From Duodenibacillus sp964509205 (GTDB taxonomy: Bacteria > Pseudomonadota > Gammaproteobacteria > Burkholderiales > Burkholderiaceae_F), in contig CAZDVW010000002.1 of the NCBI GenBank assembly GCA_964509205.1, forward strand, positions 52,154 to 116,153: 64,000 nt of DNA. The letters run 5' to 3'. Below, in pieces: positions 51,403-59,724 of this stretch (the stretch's first letter is position 1; each line of letters begins with the position of its first letter). The notes under the pieces are model-generated. The model did no database searches. It was not told the origin of the DNA and was given only the letters and a program-made list of their open reading frames with translations. The translations under genes and the position numbers were made by a program.

Positions 51403-53190
51403 TTAAATTTCTTTCTTATTCCGATCCATCAGCTTTTCTGAAAGAACAAAGCATCCTTTCCCGCAAAAGGAGATCCCGAAAGCGTGACCAGAATGACACC
51501 CGTAATCGTCCAGAGCCTGAACATAATCCTTGGTTCTAATTTGTTCGAGTGCCGACTGAGCCGTCGCACGCATATCAGATACCTTTGCGCAACGCTTCAG
51601 TTCGATGACAACTCCGGTATCCCAATCTGACGACGTGAAGACGATATCAGCAAAGCCAGAACCCGCTTCTTGATTAGAGCGAAAGTTTTGAACGATGTCT
51701 CCGGCACAGGCAAGAATAGCCGTCAGAAACCCTTGGTAATAATTTTCCGGAGGGGATTTCGTTGCAGAATCCCTCACGGAGACGTACTTTCTGAGGAGCG
51801 TCAGTAAAAGTTTTCTAACCCCTGCAGCATCTCCGGAAAGAATTGTCCGTGCCAAATCTTCTCCGTAATGAGCCGACTGTTTATTGGATCGTGAAAAATG
51901 CTGTCTGACGTTCTGTTCGAAGGTATCGCGGATCTCCTCATTTGGGATACGAACTTTGTACCAATTCGGCTTCTCTGCAACTCTTCCGACGACTGTTAAA
52001 TACCCGCTATAGAGTAACAAAGTCCAAAAATCCCGTGACTCATGGTGCACAAAATCGCTGTACGTCAACTTTTCATTAATGTTTAATTCAATCTCGCCGC
52101 CGTCAATGAGAGTTTGCATCCAGTCGGCATCTTCTTCCGACAGAAAATTCAGGAATTCATCAATCACATTGTTGCCGCTGGTGTTGGCCCAATAGTTTTC
52201 CGGGATAAACGTTTCTAAATCAACATCTTCTGCGAGGATATCATTACAAAAATGAATCACATCCCACGGACAATAGATCTCCGTTTGTCCAATCTGATAC
52301 CCGTCATACCAACCTTTCACAACATCCTTTTTTGATTCAAGTCTATAGTATTGAAGAAGGGTATCAACCTCTGAATCAGTAAATCCAATGGCAGATGCCA
52401 GAGGGCCGCGCTGCATGCAAACAGTATTGACGTCAAAATTATTACTGTTTAAAAGAAACTCATGCAAACATCCTGTTAATACTGCCTTTTTCAAATAGGC
52501 AGATGCATCGCTTGCCGTGTTTGCTTTCGCCTTTAGTGCTTGTCCGAGGAAGGATCGCATTAACTCAAGCATCTCTGCGTAATAGCCATGTTGAACAGCA
52601 CTTGCTAAAGGAGCGTCGTAGTCATCAATCAGCAAAACGACCTGTCGCTCAAAATGTTTAGCTAGCCAAGCAGTGAGATTTTTCAAAAAATCTTGGCAAT
52701 CGCCGAAATTCTGCAAGTTAGTTAAATAACCCGGCGTCAAATAATTGCGAAGCGTTTTCTTTTCAATATCAGACAATCGAGGACTATTTAGCAGAAAATC
52801 GTAAGAGGACACAATATCCACTAAAATCAATGCAAAATGCACGTAGGCAGACTCAAAAGTTAATCCCTCGACGTCCTTAAGAGTAATTGAGATAACAGGG
52901 CATTGCCCCATAAACTGATCACAAAAGGTCATATCCTCAGTAATCCTCAATCCCGAAAACAGTGCTTTTTGCGCTTCTGAATTGCCTGGATCTCCAAAAT
53001 TCACCTGCAGGAAACTCTTTATCGTATCCATGAAAAGTGTTTTACCAAAACGCCGAGGTCGCATAAGCAATAAAACCTTGCTTTGCGACTCCATAATTGT
53101 CCTAATAAACAGTGTTTTATCAACGTAGTAGCAGTTTTTGCGAACCAAATCGGCAAATGCATCGCCGCCAACTGCAAGTCCTTTTTTCAT
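51403..53190 (-). CDS. AAA-ATPase-like / PD-(D/E)XK nuclease-superfamily protein
   Basis: 595 residues. N-terminal AAA-like domain with the degenerate P-loop RPRRFGKTL near residue 44 and YYVDKTLFI near 21. The middle contains VLLIDDYDAPL near 187 (Walker B-like). The C-terminal PD-(D/E)XK domain has GSGFADIVF and VVIELKRCAK near 525-545. These proteins are frequent, often in many copies, in gut anaerobes and have no settled function. AT-richer than its neighbours. Stands alone. Confidence 0.85.
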   Translation of the reverse strand: MKKGLAVGGDAFADLVRKNCYYVDKTLFIRTIMESQSKVLLLMRPRRFGKTLFMDTIKSFLQVNFGDPGNSEAQKALFSGLRITEDMTFCDQFMGQCPVISITLKDVEGLTFESAYVHFALILVDIVSSYDFLLNSPRLSDIEKKTLRNYLTPGYLTNLQNFGDCQDFLKNLTAWLAKHFERQVVLLIDDYDAPLASAVQHGYYAEMLELMRSFLGQALKAKANTASDASAYLKKAVLTGCLHEFLLNSNNFDVNTVCMQRGPLASAIGFTDSEVDTLLQYYRLESKKDVVKGWYDGYQIGQTEIYCPWDVIHFCNDILAEDVDLETFIPENYWANTSGNNVIDEFLNFLSEEDADWMQTLIDGGEIELNINEKLTYSDFVHHESRDFWTLLLYSGYLTVVGRVAEKPNWYKVRIPNEEIRDTFEQNVRQHFSRSNKQSAHYGEDLARTILSGDAAGVRKLLLTLLRKYVSVRDSATKSPPENYYQGFLTAILACAGDIVQNFRSNQEAGSGFADIVFTSSDWDTGVVIELKRCAKVSDMRATAQSALEQIRTKDYVQALDDYGCHSGHAFGISFCGKGCFVLSEKLMDRNKKEI

Positions 53191-53569
53191 AGTATCTAGG
53201 TAAAAAGTTTCTAAAGTTATTTGGGCATTTTAGGGATAACAGTACGATTCTTAACGGTTCCATACTTGTTCTTGAAGAGAGGGGAAAAGAAATCCAATCG
53301 CTGTTCTGTCGAACTGTAAAAATGATGTTTCTAGGAATCCCCGGCAAGAAGAGAAAAGACAAACACATCTGGTACGTTCAAGGTTTTCTGAAATTCGTTC
53401 ACTAAGAAAATTGACCATGAAAGGCGTGATCAAAAATTGTCGCTTCGGTTTTCATGACGCCTGAAAAATTTGACTAGATTGGTCTTCATCAGTGAGAATG
53501 AGAAATGGACGCAAGAGGCGTTTTATTATAATTTGGCCGTAGAAGTGGTAGAGTGAGCCCCATATCGAG

Positions 53570-53602
53570 AAGTCAACATAATAGTAGTTATGTTGACTTT
53601 TT
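53570..53602 (+). terminator. Orphan terminator-like hairpin
   Basis: AAGTCAACATAA, loop TAGTAG, TTATGTTGACTT, followed by TTT. It has the intrinsic-terminator form on the plus strand, but no plus-strand gene ends near it. Confidence 0.5.
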
Positions 53603-53656
53603 AGGTAAAAATTCATTATTTTTCAAAGTTACATCAATTTTTCAAGAATTCATCAT

Positions 53657-53696
53657 AAAAAAAATACCGGCCAAGAATTGCTCCCAAGCCGGTATT
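53657..53696 (-). terminator. Intrinsic terminator of sstT
   Basis: Minus strand AATACCGGC pairs with GCCGGTATT followed by a T run (eight A on the plus strand at 53657-53664). It lies 20 bases after the sstT stop. Confidence 0.8.
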
Positions 53697-53715
53697 CTCC
53701 TTGCGATCGATTGTT

Positions 53716-54957
53716 TTAGTTGTGCTGTCCTTCTCCCAGGCGCTCAGCTCGCAAGCAAGCAGCCGCCGTGAAAAGAACGTCTGAAGAAGAATTCAAAGCT
53801 GTTTCGCAGGAATCCTGCAAAACGCCGATGATGAATCCGACCGCCACAACCTGCATAGCCGTTTCGTTGTCGATACCAAAAAGACTGCAAGCCAAAGGAA
53901 TCAACATCAAAGAACCGCCGGGAACTCCCGCTGCACCGCATGCGCACAAAGAAGCGACTACGGCAAGCAAAATAGCCGTCAGGATATCCACATGGACGCC
54001 GAGCGTCGTACAGGCAGAAAGCGCAAGCACAGTAATTGTGATTGCGGCACCCGCCATATTAATAGTGGCACCAAGCGGAATGGAAACGCTATACGTATCC
54101 TCCGACAGCTTCAGTTTGCGGCAAAGTTCGAGATTGACGGGAATGTTCGCAGCGGAAGAACGCGTAAAAAATGCCATTACACCCGACTCACGAAGCGTCT
54201 GGAACGTGAGCGGATACGGATTCTTGTGCGTATAGAACCAAACAATCAAAGGATTCAGAACCAAAGCCACAAAGAACATGCTTCCGAGCAACAATCCCAA
54301 AAGCTGAGCGTAGCCGATAAGAGCACTAAAGCCTTCTGTCGCTAACGTGTTTGAAACCAATCCATAAATACCAAACGGAGCGCAACCGATAACAACACGC
54401 ACAATGAACTCAATGCCGCTTGTCAGGTCATTTAAGACTGTCCGAGTGTGGTCCGATGCCTTCTTCAGAGCAATGCCAAAACCGACTGCCCAAGCAAGAA
54501 TCCCGATGTAATTGCCGCTTAAAAGCGCATGTACGGGATTGTCAACTGCTGAAAGGAAAAGGTTTTTTAACACTTCTGCGATTCCGCCCGGTGCAGAAGT
54601 CGATGCCCCTGTCGCTGCCAATTGAATACTGACAGGGAATGCAAAACTGGCAATAACAGCTGTTGTAGCTGCACAAAAAGTCCCGATTAGATATAAAACC
54701 AAAATCGGTTTAATGTGGCTATTTGCCTCAACATCTTGATTGGCAATGGCTGCACAGACAAGAATCAAAACCAAAACGGGTGCTACAGCCTTCAATGCAG
54801 AGACAAAAAGTGTTCCTAAAAAGCCCACAGATGTTGCAAAATCAGGGAAGAAATAGGCCGTAATCGCACCCAAAACAAGTGCTACCATCACCCGTTTGAC
54901 CAACGATCCGCCCAAAATCAGCGGCATGGCCTGACTCAATCGAATTTTTCTTTTCAT
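53716..54957 (-). CDS. sstT: Serine/threonine:sodium symporter
   Basis: 413 residues, dicarboxylate/amino-acid:cation symporter family, about 8-9 transmembrane helices plus re-entrant loops. Family features: N-terminal SLVKRVMVALVLGA, the serine-rich region FFTRSSAANIPVNLELC near 270 and GATINMAGAAITITVLAL near 304. Imports Ser/Thr with sodium. Single-gene unit with its own terminator. A possible promoter lies far upstream near 55090-55120 (TTGCAA, 18 bases, TATAAG on the minus strand). Confidence 0.93.
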   Translation of the reverse strand: MKRKIRLSQAMPLILGGSLVKRVMVALVLGAITAYFFPDFATSVGFLGTLFVSALKAVAPVLVLILVCAAIANQDVEANSHIKPILVLYLIGTFCAATTAVIASFAFPVSIQLAATGASTSAPGGIAEVLKNLFLSAVDNPVHALLSGNYIGILAWAVGFGIALKKASDHTRTVLNDLTSGIEFIVRVVIGCAPFGIYGLVSNTLATEGFSALIGYAQLLGLLLGSMFFVALVLNPLIVWFYTHKNPYPLTFQTLRESGVMAFFTRSSAANIPVNLELCRKLKLSEDTYSVSIPLGATINMAGAAITITVLALSACTTLGVHVDILTAILLAVVASLCACGAAGVPGGSLMLIPLACSLFGIDNETAMQVVAVGFIIGVLQDSCETALNSSSDVLFTAAACLRAERLGEGQHN

Positions 54958-55427
54958 AATATAAATTCTCTCCGAGATCGCGTCACGACCCCCGAGCGAA
55001 ATGCGAATCTCAATCTCAGGGTTTTACGCAAGTTTTTTAAAAAAGTGAAGGATACACTTCTGTCGCTCTGAATGGAATATGGAATATGCCTTATAGAATA
55101 GTATTTTTAGTTATTGCAAAAACAAAAATACTTTCTAAAAAAGGAAATCCGAACCGTTCCATTTTTTCTGTTAACTGCCACCCCTAATTCCGACGCGCTC
55201 ACCGCAAAGGAAGATGCCGCATTCACGAATTAGTATTTTTAGTTTTCTTATAGTTATTTTTACTATATAAAAATCGATAGACAATAACTATCAGTTTTAC
55301 CCCAAACCCGATCATGACCGGATCGCACTGAATCGAGCAGGATGGAGCTTTTCGCAAGCCCGTTTTTTCAGCATCTGTCTCAGACTTTCGAGGCAAGAGA
55401 CAATCCCTAAAAAAGGTTAAAGTATCA

Positions 55428-55462
55428 TATATAACGTTTTATATGCCTTTATACGTTATATA
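55428..55462. promoter_or_regulatory. Palindromic putative operator upstream of the HipBA-like module
   Basis: TATATAACGT (55428-55437) and ACGTTATATA (55453-55462), perfect 10-bp arms 15 bases apart, about 80 bases upstream of the hipB promoter. A likely HipB-type autoregulatory site, by analogy only. Confidence 0.45.
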
Positions 55463-55541
55463 ATACGCTTTATCTTTTGCAAAAGAAAGGACTTTAATGT
55501 AAAGATTGCTAATTTCTGATGATTTTTCCAGTCGAGCTCTA

Positions 55542-55570
55542 TTGACAATCCGTCTCAAGTTAATTAACAT
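55542..55570 (+). promoter_or_regulatory. Promoter of the HipBA-like module
   Basis: TTGACA (55542-55547, consensus), 17 bases, TAACAT (55565-55570). Transcription would begin about 37 bases before the hipB start. Confidence 0.55.
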
Positions 55571-55613
55571 AATAGTAAGTTTTAAACAGACTAACAATTC
55601 GGATAATACTTGT

Positions 55614-55916
55614 ATGAGACCATCGATTGCAGTAGAAGAGTCTTTGATAGCGCTTGGTCGCAACATCCGGCTCGCCAGGTTGAAGCGTCGTCTCCCCCAA
55701 GAGACGCTGGCAGAGCGAGCAGGCATCGGATTGAGCACGTTGACGAAGATAGAAAAAGGCAATTGCGGCGTCGCGATCGGAACCGTTGCGTCGGTCATCC
55801 AGGCGCTCGGATTTGGACTGCCCTTCTCCGAAATTTTGTTGACCGATCCGCTGACGCAAGCATTCGAAGAAGAAGCCTTGCCAAAAAGAATTCGGAGTAC
55901 GGCAAAAAAAATCTAG
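55614..55916 (+). CDS. HipB-like Xre-family antitoxin/regulator
   Basis: 100 residues with an HTH of the Xre/HipB type: LGRNIRLARLKRRLPQETLA near residue 14 and GLSTLTKIEKGN near 39. The start MRPSIAV at 55614 fits family length and lies downstream of the promoter; a frame extension to 55506 would overlap the promoter. The stop is 5 bases before the HipA-like gene. Expected to bind the upstream palindrome and its partner. Confidence 0.88.
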   Translation: MRPSIAVEESLIALGRNIRLARLKRRLPQETLAERAGIGLSTLTKIEKGNCGVAIGTVASVIQALGFGLPFSEILLTDPLTQAFEEEALPKRIRSTAKKI

Positions 55917-55921
55917 CGACC

Positions 55922-57157
55922 ATGACAAAAATTTTTCCCATCTCGCTGAAACTAAAAAATGAAATTTTTCGGGTTGGTCAACTTGCATTTGACGAAAAGC
56001 CGAAAAATCATTCTTCCCCTGCTCTTGGATTTCGGTATGACGCAGATTGGCTGAAAAATGGCTTCCCGCTTGGAAGCGATCTGCCGCTGAATAATGCTGT
56101 TCAGTTTCCAAAAAACGAGGAAGGCGATTTCGGTGAAATTGAAACTCCCCCTTTATTCGGCTTTTTACGAGATCACCAACCCGGGAAATGGCTCGAAAAC
56201 TTATCTCGTACAGACGAAAATGCAAACCAATTAACATCTTTCCCCTTTCTTCTGCATCAACTTAGCTCCTGCAGGAACGGGAAAAACCGTTTTTCTTCTC
56301 TCCTGATCGGGGAAAGCCCCGTTGAAACGGCAGAGTCCCCCATACTGACAAAACGCTTCGCCTCCGAACTTATTCACGCAACAGAAAGCTTTTTTCGGGA
56401 TCCAGCTCGTTTGACTGAAAAAGAAAGGGACCTTCTTAAAAAAACAGGCAGTGATTTGGGCGGCAGAAAAATGAAGTTTCTGGTTCGATCGGAAAAACCG
56501 CCCTTTAAAGAATATGTGCTGCGCGTACGAAATCCGATCTCGAAATTCGATGAGCCCTCTTGGATGTACATCTGTGCGGAATTGGCCAAAAACGCAGGTA
56601 TTCATGTTCTTTCTGGAACTTTTATGTCCGGTGTTGGTTATCTGGAAGAGCGTTTTGACCGTCGCGACGAAGAGGAACTCTTCTGTTTAAGTGCTAAAAC
56701 TCTGGTCCGGCTCTCGAAAAATACTGTTCCTTGCTGGCTTGACGTGGCTGACATTCTCAATCGTGAAGGGACTTCGCCTAAAGCAGATTTGCGGGAACTT
56801 TTCCTTCGTCTTCTATTTGACACACTTACCTGCAACTCACGATTGACGCTTGATCGCATCTGGTTCTTCCGAGAAAACGGAGGCTGGAAACTCGCTCCCA
56901 TGTCGTCTCCTCTTTCGCATCCTCCGCTCTACCCGATTCGAACCTTGGCTCTGCCGATTGCGGAAAACATCCCCTATGCTGACCCGCAAAAAGCCCTTGC
57001 ATTGGCACGCTACTTCAATTTATCCGGGAAAGAAGCAAAGGAAATGCTCCTTGAGGCCATGCGTGCTGTCGGGGATTGGGATAGGCTTGCGCATTCGGTC
57101 TGCGTCAATCCAAGAGAGATTGCTCTGATGAAAAACGCCTTTCATTTGAGTTCGTGA
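55922..57157 (+). CDS. HipA-like protein with lost kinase residues (pseudokinase)
   Basis: 411 residues. The overall HipA layout is visible: an N-terminal subdomain with PLFGFLRDHQPGKW near 78, a G-rich loop SDLGGRKMKFLV near 180, and the core. Aligned without gaps to the E. coli HipA stretch FNWLIGATDGHAKNF... ...RLTPFYDI (quoted from memory), the catalytic Asp309 is Arg307, His311 is Thr309, Asn314 is Arg312 and the metal-binding Asp332 is Ser329, while flanking F, L, GG, L and P are kept. So the fold is probably retained but phosphotransfer lost. Frame is intact with no stop codons, which argues for selection on a non-kinase role. Confidence 0.8.
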   Translation: MTKIFPISLKLKNEIFRVGQLAFDEKPKNHSSPALGFRYDADWLKNGFPLGSDLPLNNAVQFPKNEEGDFGEIETPPLFGFLRDHQPGKWLENLSRTDENANQLTSFPFLLHQLSSCRNGKNRFSSLLIGESPVETAESPILTKRFASELIHATESFFRDPARLTEKERDLLKKTGSDLGGRKMKFLVRSEKPPFKEYVLRVRNPISKFDEPSWMYICAELAKNAGIHVLSGTFMSGVGYLEERFDRRDEEELFCLSAKTLVRLSKNTVPCWLDVADILNREGTSPKADLRELFLRLLFDTLTCNSRLTLDRIWFFRENGGWKLAPMSSPLSHPPLYPIRTLALPIAENIPYADPQKALALARYFNLSGKEAKEMLLEAMRAVGDWDRLAHSVCVNPREIALMKNAFHLSS

Positions 57158-57541
57158 ATCGACTTGTCTTTTGGTTTTGGGTGAAAAAGTTTGGGAATTC
57201 CAGACATCTGATTTCTCAAACTCTTCGGCAAGTTCAGCGAGTCTCATCTTCTTTTCGATGGAAACCCCGCCTTTTCTGGCAATCCAACTTCTCAGATCAC
57301 AACGTGCCTCAAGCAGTTCCTTCTCATACACGATCATGATAAAGGTCGCGACAAGCATCGCCTCTTCCACAGGATCCGAAGCAAGACTTTGAATTTTTGC
57401 TGCAATTTCTTCACTCAATCCATATCGGCAAAGCGAACTCGCCCTGTTCGGGATTTGCAAACGCGCGAAGTTAACAAACGCACTGGAAAATTGTGCAAAA
57501 GGTGAAACAACAAGTTGGCGAAAACCGGATGTTTTGATCAT
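57020..57541 (-). CDS. Unknown protein overlapping the hipA-like 3' end
   Basis: 173 residues. ATG at 57541 has the very strong Shine-Dalgarno AGGAGGGG, while an ATG at 57562 does not. Protein-like sequence: LSEEIAAKIQSLASDPVEEA near residue 42, a hydrophobic helix MLVATFIMIVYEKELLEA near 62, then charged helices. The last ~46 codons overlap the hipA-like gene on the other strand by 138 bases. No family recognised. A GGATC/GATCC inverted repeat (57591-57607) lies just upstream. It may be a third element of the locus. Confidence 0.55.
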   Translation of the reverse strand: MIKTSGFRQLVVSPFAQFSSAFVNFARLQIPNRASSLCRYGLSEEIAAKIQSLASDPVEEAMLVATFIMIVYEKELLEARCDLRSWIARKGGVSIEKKMRLAELAEEFEKSDVWNSQTFSPKTKRQVDSRTQMKGVFHQSNLSWIDADRMRKPIPIPDSTHGLKEHFLCFFPG

Positions 57542-57852
57542 GTCGACCCCTCCTAAAAACATGATCGTATTTTAGTGAAATTCGCCTACAGGATCATTAA
57601 AAGATCCATTTATATCACGTTATTTCGCTTTGAATCATAAGGACTTTTTAAGAATCAATCAATGATCCTCTTTGTTTTAGTCGTCTCTTTTTAGGGGGCA
57701 CAAAACCTTGTATTGAACACTGTGCTAAAGAGCATATTTAGCACTTCGAACAGGATCATTCGGATTGCGGTTTTTGATCTGACTCAAAGACAAGTTTTAT
57801 TTAAAATCAGCGATTTTGGATCAATCTCTTTGATTTCAAAAGCTATTTACCC
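57542..57852. other. AT-rich intergenic region with small hairpins
   Basis: Contains GGATC-N7-GATCC (57591-57607), a stem GTGCTAAA/TTTAGCAC (57722-57744) and repeated GGATCATT (57591 and 57752). No gene seen. Confidence 0.45.
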
Positions 57853-58638
57853 TTATGGGAAAGGATCAATGTGAAGTTCTTCCTGCGGCAATCCCTGATA
57901 CATACCAGAGACCATTTCTGAAAAGAAGGCAAACATGCCATCCGCATTTCCCGATTCGTAAAATAACTTCAACTCTCGATGAAAGCGTTCAGACTGTTTG
58001 TTAAGAACGGTAATCGGCAAGTAACCGTTGCTCATCAGCACTCCGTTCATCATCAGAGAGGCCGTGCGTTTATTGGCATCGTAGAAAAACTGAGACCTTG
58101 ACATAAAAAGGAAAGTTGCAATTGCACGTTCTTTCGGATTTGCAATCACGGTATTAAGCCAGTCGAATCCAGACTGAGCAAGTTTTTCCAACGAATCCGC
58201 TCTCGGCGGTACAAAATCAACTCCTTCGATCTGAACATCGCCTGTACGTAAAGCACCCCAAACCAAAGCATCCTCTCGTCCTGAAAACTTATGGAGTGCA
58301 CAGGCTGTTTTCAGGTCAAGAGAAAAAGTCGAAGCGCGAATGAAATCTGTGAGCCGTTTTGCGGCATCCCCATAATTTTTAACCTGCAACAGTTCAAAGA
58401 CGCTGATTCCACCAACAGACTGCCCAGCCAGAATCGTTTCGATCTGAGAAAGAGAGGCCGGATTGTTTTCCAGCGTTCTCATGCAGTGCCAAGTGATTTC
58501 TGCGAGATTCTTCTTAAATACAGTAGAACTTTTGAAAGAATCTCCAAAATAAGGTATCGCAAGCGGGACTCTTTCTGCGCTCCAATGCATTCCGCCAAGA
58601 TTCAACCTCATCGTTTCTTGGGAAATTGACGCTGTCAT
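57853..58638 (-). CDS. Fic-domain protein with altered motif
   Basis: 261 residues; AGGAG lies 8 bases before the ATG at 58638, so the longer frame to 58692 (TTG) was rejected. Fic fold with the loop reading QFFYDANKRTAS at 183-194, where canonical Fic has HxFxDGNxR: the catalytic His is Gln183, while Phe185, Asp187, Asn189 and Arg191 are kept. Canonical Fic enzymes AMPylate or otherwise nucleotide-modify targets. With Gln here activity may be changed or lost. Lies close to the HipBA-like module. Confidence 0.75.
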   Translation of the reverse strand: MTASISQETMRLNLGGMHWSAERVPLAIPYFGDSFKSSTVFKKNLAEITWHCMRTLENNPASLSQIETILAGQSVGGISVFELLQVKNYGDAAKRLTDFIRASTFSLDLKTACALHKFSGREDALVWGALRTGDVQIEGVDFVPPRADSLEKLAQSGFDWLNTVIANPKERAIATFLFMSRSQFFYDANKRTASLMMNGVLMSNGYLPITVLNKQSERFHRELKLFYESGNADGMFAFFSEMVSGMYQGLPQEELHIDPFP

Positions 58639-58911
58639 CGAATAACTCCTATCAAGAGGCAATGACGTAATCTCGGACAACGTTGTTGACAATCATATCC
58701 AATCATCAAAAATCGCCTTTGAAATTGGCATCCGTGAGCTATAAATGCCTTACAGCCAAGATTCGAGCACTGAGTTTAACAAAGTGCCATCTTCTAACAT
58801 CCCTTTCTGCCCCATCTACCGTTTCTCCAGTAAGACGAGAATCGAATCACTCAATACAATTGCGAAAAGGCACCGACGCCCATTCCGTTTGCTCTTGCGC
58901 TTCAGAGAACC

Positions 58912-59715
58912 ATGGAATTTACAGCTTTAAATAACGGCACTTCAATGCCCATGATTGGCCTCGGAACGTATGCGTTGCGTGGGAAAACGTGCGAACACTG
59001 CATCTTTGAGGCCCTTGATCTCGGATATCGCCTCTTTGATACGGCACAAATGTACGAAAATGAACAAGAAATCGGCAATGCCCTCTCTCAAAGCAACGTT
59101 TCCCGCTCGGAGCTCTTTATTACCTCAAAGGTCTATCGCCCCAACACGTCGTTTGCAAAAACAAAGGAGGCTATCGAAAGGTCTCTGAATGCTTTGCAAG
59201 TTGACTACCTAGATCTCTTTCTGATTCACGAACCCTACCCGCAAGCAGAGGAGATGTATTCGGCCTTAGAAGAAGCACAAAGCGCCGGAAAACTTAAAGC
59301 TATCGGCATTTCCAATTTCAATGCAACTCGCTATAAAGACCTCCTGAAGTCTTGCTCGGTCATTCCGGCCGTCAATCAGGTTGAGGCTCACCTTTTCTAC
59401 CAACCCATGAATCTTCTTCATGAATTGGCCAATCACGGAACGCACCTGCAGGCCTGGAGTCCTCTGGGGGCAGGAAAGAAAGACTTGCTTGCTAATCCGC
59501 TGCTTCGCGCATTGAGTCTTCGTTACCGCAAAACACCGGCTCAAATCGCACTGCGATTTCTGATTGAACTCGGTATTTCCGTCATTCCGAAAACCTCGAG
59601 TCCGAGCCGCCTGAAAGAAAATCTCGAAATTTTCGACTTCCGATTGAGCGCAGACGATATGCAGCGCCTGCGCTCATTGGACACCGGAAAAAGCCTTTTC
59701 GGGTGGTACGACTAA
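58912..59715 (+). CDS. Aldo/keto reductase
   Basis: 267 residues, NADPH-dependent (beta/alpha)8 barrel. Catalytic tetrad Asp43 (FDTAQMYENE), Tyr48, Lys73 (ITSKVY) and His106 (LIHEPYP). The cofactor motif IPKTSSPSRLKEN is near the C terminus. Close to the 2,5-diketo-gluconate reductase/YvgN group. Substrate cannot be told. No clear Shine-Dalgarno. Confidence 0.92.
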   Translation: MEFTALNNGTSMPMIGLGTYALRGKTCEHCIFEALDLGYRLFDTAQMYENEQEIGNALSQSNVSRSELFITSKVYRPNTSFAKTKEAIERSLNALQVDYLDLFLIHEPYPQAEEMYSALEEAQSAGKLKAIGISNFNATRYKDLLKSCSVIPAVNQVEAHLFYQPMNLLHELANHGTHLQAWSPLGAGKKDLLANPLLRALSLRYRKTPAQIALRFLIELGISVIPKTSSPSRLKENLEIFDFRLSADDMQRLRSLDTGKSLFGWYD

Positions 59716-59724
59716 AGAGAAGCG

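Larger units (their letters stand above)
53191..53715. other. AT-rich intergenic region with two hairpins
   Basis: No gene recognised. Contains an imperfect 14-bp palindrome (AGGCGTGATCAAAA against TTTTCATGACGCCT, near 53427-53467), a 12-bp perfect stem with T run (53570-53602) and the sstT terminator (53657-53696). Confidence 0.5.
54958..55613. other. AT-rich divergent sstT / hipB intergenic region
   Basis: About 650 bases without a gene. Contains the direct repeat TAGTATTTTTAGTT (55099-55112 and 55231-55244), GGAATATGGAATATG near 55073, and the palindrome described below. Composition suggests imported DNA. Confidence 0.5.
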
